This document shows, piece after piece, positions 13,705-16,688 of a DNA stretch of 16,688 bases. Position 1 is the first letter of the stretch; each line of letters begins with the position of its first letter. The notes below the pieces were generated by a model. The model was not told the DNA's origin. It saw only the letters and a list, made by a program, of their open reading frames with translations, and did no database searches. This stretch comes from Rheinheimera sp. GTDB taxonomy: Bacteria > Pseudomonadota > Gammaproteobacteria > Enterobacterales > Alteromonadaceae. Both the position numbers and the translations under genes were made by a program. The stretch covers positions 4,261 to 20,948 of the forward strand of contig DMYW01000040.1 of the NCBI GenBank assembly GCA_003482455.1, written 5' to 3'.

Positions 13705-15249
13705 CTATTTAATTTGTAACTGCCAACCCGCGCTTTGTTGGTAAGCAATTTCTTGTTCTAATTCAGCGCGCATCAGCGGGTGTTGTTCCAGCCAACCGGT
13801 CGGTAATTGCACTAACAACACCTCGGCTTGCGCACTTATCGACACTTCTGGCAGCGCCTCGTGTTGGCGGCGCATCGATAAAATCACCGCTAAACGCAAT
13901 AACCGCGTTAAGCGCACTGCCAGCAGCACCGAGGTCATGGTTTGTTTGGCGATCACGTCGCGTTGAATATCCAAGCGGTGATTAAACACAAGCGCCATCA
14001 ACAGTTGCTGCTGCGCCCGAGTAAAGCCCGGCAGCTCGGTGTGGCTGATGATATAAGCGCCGTGATGATGATAATTTTTGTATTCGATCAAAAGCCCAAG
14101 TTCATGCAACAAAGCGCCGGCGCGCAGCATGCTCAGGCCTTCAAACCGCGTTAAATTCCACTGGTCTTTCAGCTGTTCGGCCAGTTCCAGCGCCATATCG
14201 CCGACACGGTTGGCTTGCTGCTGGTCGATGTAATAACGCACCATCAAGGATGCGATGGTGCGGTTACGCACGTCGGTGTGTTGCAGCTGCGGCAACATGC
14301 CGTACAAGATCCCTTCGCGCAGCGCACCGCCCGACAGCGTCATGCCTTGAATATGCAAACTGCGGAACAAGCCAATTAAAATCGCTAGTCCCGAGGCAAA
14401 CACTTGCTTGCGTTCTTGCGCCAGCCCTACCACTTCAAGTTTGTCGACTTGGCCACACGCAATGGCTTGTTGCATGATGGTTTCCAGCCGCGCCTGTGTA
14501 ATGACTTCATCAAGGCCCTGCGCTACCAGAATTTCTTGCATCGCTTGTACTGTGCCCGAGGCACCGACGGCAATTTGCCAACCGATACCGGTAAATTCGG
14601 CGACTATGCTTTGCGCTTCCGCTTCGGCCGACTCAATGGCGCAATTGAAGTTGTCTTCGCTCAGCAATCCATCGGCAAAATAGCGGTCTAGGTAGGTGAC
14701 GCAGCCCATATGCAAGCTGGCCAGTGCGATCGGCGAAAAACCATGGCCAACCACCAGTTCAGTGGAAGCACCACCGATGTCGATGACTAAACGATTGGAT
14801 TCACAAGCAGACGTATGCGCCACGCCTAAATAAATCAGCCGTGCTTCGTCTTCACCCGAGATGATTTCGATCGGTTGGCCGAGGATTTTTTCCGCTTCGG
14901 TCAAAAACACTTTGACGTTGCGAGCAAGGCGCAAGGTGGCGGTACCGACAATTCGAATGTTGCTTGATGGGATATCTTGCAGGCGCTCAGCAAACAAGGC
15001 CAAGCATTCCCAACCGCGCGTCATGGCTTTTTTGGAGAGCACCAGCGAGTCGTTCAGGCCACTGGCCAAGCGCACTTTGCGTTTGACCCGGCCGATGACT
15101 TGCACACTGCCACCGACCACTTTGACCATCAACATATGAAAACTATTAGAACCGAGGTCGATCACAGCATAAATATCTTCATGCTGTGATGACGCTGGCC
15201 GAGCAAAACCCGCTTTAGCGAGCTCGTGGGCGCGCAGGTCTTGGACCAT
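13705..15249 (-). CDS. gppA: GppA, pppGpp 5'-phosphohydrolase / exopolyphosphatase family
   Basis: A 514-residue Ppx/GppA-family enzyme, which in E. coli converts pppGpp to ppGpp and can also cleave polyphosphate. DLGSNSFHML (31-40) and the GTATLRLA and DIGGASTELV blocks form the actin-like ATPase core. ISGEDEARLIYLGVAHT and SLHMGCVTYLDRYF agree closely with E. coli GppA. The C-terminal third is the helical HD-like region with HELGLLIEYK. Position next to rhlB, as in E. coli, argues for GppA over Ppx; Ppx would normally neighbour ppk. The start at 15249 has a perfect GGAGG five bases upstream and lies inside the end of rhlB (35-bp overlap). It gives an N-terminus about 20 residues longer than the E. 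coli protein. A terminator follows. Confidence 0.93.
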   Translation of the reverse strand: MVQDLRAHELAKAGFARPASSQHEDIYAVIDLGSNSFHMLMVKVVGGSVQVIGRVKRKVRLASGLNDSLVLSKKAMTRGWECLALFAERLQDIPSSNIRIVGTATLRLARNVKVFLTEAEKILGQPIEIISGEDEARLIYLGVAHTSACESNRLVIDIGGASTELVVGHGFSPIALASLHMGCVTYLDRYFADGLLSEDNFNCAIESAEAEAQSIVAEFTGIGWQIAVGASGTVQAMQEILVAQGLDEVITQARLETIMQQAIACGQVDKLEVVGLAQERKQVFASGLAILIGLFRSLHIQGMTLSGGALREGILYGMLPQLQHTDVRNRTIASLMVRYYIDQQQANRVGDMALELAEQLKDQWNLTRFEGLSMLRAGALLHELGLLIEYKNYHHHGAYIISHTELPGFTRAQQQLLMALVFNHRLDIQRDVIAKQTMTSVLLAVRLTRLLRLAVILSMRRQHEALPEVSISAQAEVLLVQLPTGWLEQHPLMRAELEQEIAYQQSAGWQLQIK

Positions 15250-16477
15250 TACCGCCTCCGCGATTCGGTTGGCCCATTCGACGACGCACGCGCGGTTTTG
15301 GCGCGGTTAAGTCGGTTAACAACGCGTCGGCGTCGTATTGAGTGACCGGGATCGGGTGTTTGATGTAGTCTTCGATGGCTGTCAGATTCAGTGCGTAACG
15401 CTCGCAAGCAAAGCTGATGGCTTTACCGCTTTCGCCAGCACGACCGGTACGACCAATGCGGTGCACGTAGTCTTCGCAGTCATCGGGCAAGTCGAAGTTA
15501 AACACGTGGCTGACTTTTGGAATATGTAAGCCGCGCGCCGCAACGTCGGTTGCCACTAAAATATCGAGTTTACCGCTGGTGAAATCATCGAGGATTTTTA
15601 AGCGTTTTTTCTGCATCACGTCGCCGGTTAACAAACCAACGCGGTGACCATCGGCTTCCAGCCACGAGAAAATGTCTTCACACCAATGTTTGGTGTTGGC
15701 AAACACAATGGCTTTATCGGGCCATTCTTCTTCCATCAGCGTTAATAACAAGCGGATTTTATGTTCTTGTGATGGGTAGAATAATTCTTCGCTGATGCGT
15801 GAACCGGTCATTTGCTCCGGCGCCACGTGCACGTGCGTCGGCTGGTTCATCTGCTCGAACGCCAGTTCTTGTACCTTGTACGACAGCGTGGCAGAGAATA
15901 ATAAGTTCAATCGCTCGGTCGCCGGCGGCATACGGCGGAACATATAACGGATGTCTTTGATAAAGCCCAAATCGAACATCCGATCGGCTTCATCCAGCAC
16001 CGCCACTTGGATTTGTGACAGGTCGTAGATGCCTTGTTTCATGTAGTCGAGCAAGCGACCTGTGGTGCCAATTAAAATATCTGCGCCATTTTCTAAGGTT
16101 TGGCGTTGAGAATCGTAACCCTCGCCACCATAAATCAGCGCAAGACGGAAACCTGCGTGTTTAGCCAGCGCTTCGGCGTCACTGTGAATTTGCACAGCGA
16201 GCTCACGGGTTGGCGCCATGATAATGGCGCGTGGCTGACCTTTGCCACGTGGCTCATGCGTCAGCAGGTAATGGAACATGGCGGTTAAAAACGCCAGTGT
16301 TTTCCCTGTGCCTGTTTGTGCTTGTCCGGCAATGTCTTTGCCTTGCAATGCGATCGGCAACGTCTGCGCTTGAATAGGCGTGCAATATTGATAACCTTGC
16401 GCATCCAATGCAGCAAGAACCTGAGGTGCCAATGCAAAATCGGCGAATTTATGCGGTGTGAGGTGTGTTTTATTCAT
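15215..16477 (-). CDS. rhlB: DEAD-box RNA helicase RhlB
   Basis: RhlB unwinds structured RNA for the degradosome, feeding it to RNase E and PNPase. The 420-residue protein (E. coli RhlB 421) begins MNKTHLTPHKFADFAL, nearly as in E. coli. All helicase motifs are present: the Q motif with TPIQ (33-36), Walker A AQTGTGKT (53-60), PTRELA (89-94), DEAD (162-165), SAT (195-197), ARGLHIP (314-320) and HRIGRTGR (339-346). The tail from about 395 is rich in Arg, Gly and Pro, likely binding RNA. No strong ribosome-binding site precedes the ATG. gppA follows with a 35-bp overlap in the same transcript. trxA is divergent, as in E. coli. Confidence 0.97.
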   Translation of the reverse strand: MNKTHLTPHKFADFALAPQVLAALDAQGYQYCTPIQAQTLPIALQGKDIAGQAQTGTGKTLAFLTAMFHYLLTHEPRGKGQPRAIIMAPTRELAVQIHSDAEALAKHAGFRLALIYGGEGYDSQRQTLENGADILIGTTGRLLDYMKQGIYDLSQIQVAVLDEADRMFDLGFIKDIRYMFRRMPPATERLNLLFSATLSYKVQELAFEQMNQPTHVHVAPEQMTGSRISEELFYPSQEHKIRLLLTLMEEEWPDKAIVFANTKHWCEDIFSWLEADGHRVGLLTGDVMQKKRLKILDDFTSGKLDILVATDVAARGLHIPKVSHVFNFDLPDDCEDYVHRIGRTGRAGESGKAISFACERYALNLTAIEDYIKHPIPVTQYDADALLTDLTAPKPRVRRRMGQPNRGGGNGPRPARPRAR

Positions 16478-16650
16478 ACGCGGCTAAGCATAACCGTTAC
16501 GCTTGCAATAAGGAACAGTCAGGATAAAATTGAACCGATTTTTTAACTGGCCGAAAACGGTCACCAAAATGACCCAAAGTGGTCTAAAGTACCGTAAAAA
16601 AGCCCAGCGACAACCCCTACTTTCCCGTTGTCGCCCAACCGGAGATTACC
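16478..16650. promoter_or_regulatory. Divergent rhlB / trxA promoter region
   Basis: This 173-bp gap must hold promoters for both genes. TAAAGT (16585-16590) is a possible trxA -10 without a good -35; on the minus strand TATGCT near 16492 is a weak candidate for rhlB. An inverted repeat GGTCA (16559-16563) / TGACC (16570-16574) with a six-base spacer could be a regulator site. The trxA ribosome-binding site CGGAG is at 16640-16644. Confidence 0.55.
16607..16634 (+). repeat. Hairpin in the trxA leader
   Basis: GCGACAAC (16607-16614) and GTTGTCGC (16627-16634) form a perfect 8-bp stem with a 12-base pyrimidine-rich loop, five bases before the CGGAG ribosome-binding site. No T run follows, so it is not a terminator. 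Confidence 0.6.
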
Positions 16651-16688
16651 ATGAGCGAACACGTATTACATGTTACTGATGCCAGCTT
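16651..16688 (+). CDS. trxA: Thioredoxin 1 TrxA, first 12 codons only
   Basis: The frame MSEHVLHVTDAS runs off the window end. It matches the start of thioredoxin (E. coli MSDKIIHLTDDS) in length and pattern. Thioredoxin reduces protein disulfides in the cytoplasm; its CGPC site lies beyond the window. CGGAG lies six bases upstream of the ATG. Divergent placement to rhlB, as in E. coli and relatives, supports the identification. The evidence rests on a short peptide and on gene order. Confidence 0.85.
   Translation, partial: MSEHVLHVTDAS

Noticed and set aside
13705..15249. Call as exopolyphosphatase ppx
   Set aside because: Sequence agreement and position beside rhlB fit GppA; ppk is not adjacent. 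Polyphosphate activity cannot be excluded.

Overview
This window looks like chromosomal core DNA of a gammaproteobacterium, most likely an Alteromonadales/Chromatiales-type marine or freshwater genus (Rheinheimera/Alishewanella-like is my best guess, not proven). The evidence is the ubiE-ubiJ-ubiB-tatABC-tatD block, a GGDEF gene next to hemB, and the divergent rhlB-gppA / trxA pair. The protein sequences align well by eye with recalled E. coli homologues, and base composition is close to balanced. I see no insertion sequence, prophage, CRISPR array, tRNA or rRNA.

Layout. Bases 1-128 hold the end of an unrecognised plus-strand gene, followed by a likely terminator. On the minus strand are a small membrane-anchored hypothetical (248-766) and a DUF885 lipoprotein with a zinc-protease-like HExxxGHH motif (855-2585), separated by a strong terminator. 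A 300-bp divergent region leads to a plus-strand pair: a GGDEF diguanylate cyclase (2886-3902) and an AlkC-type DNA glycosylase (3908-5005). From 5067 a dense plus-strand run follows: ubiE, ubiJ, ubiB (ubiquinone synthesis), tatA, tatB, tatC (twin-arginine translocase), a periplasmic protein of unknown function, tatD, a second GGDEF cyclase anchored in the membrane, and hemB, closed by a strong terminator at 13002-13028. Most of these genes overlap or abut, so translation is probably coupled; the only sizeable internal gap is 127 bp before tatA, where a separate promoter is likely.

The final third is on the minus strand: a DUF4826-like small protein (13130-13582), then rhlB and gppA in one operon (transcribed rhlB to gppA) with a terminator behind gppA. 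A divergent promoter region separates rhlB from the first codons of trxA, which runs off the window end.

How the genes fit together. UbiE, UbiJ and UbiB make the respiratory quinone, HemB makes haem precursors, and Tat exports folded cofactor-bearing proteins, many of them respiratory. The block therefore groups functions of respiratory-chain assembly. GppA (pppGpp turnover) and RhlB (RNA decay) are stress and RNA-metabolism genes.

I found no convincing new multi-gene system. The most unusual signals are a 4 x 33-bp coding minisatellite that gives TatA a Pro/Gln/Tyr repeat tail, a conserved-looking periplasmic gene inserted between tatC and tatD, and two diguanylate cyclases that differ in having a feedback I-site.
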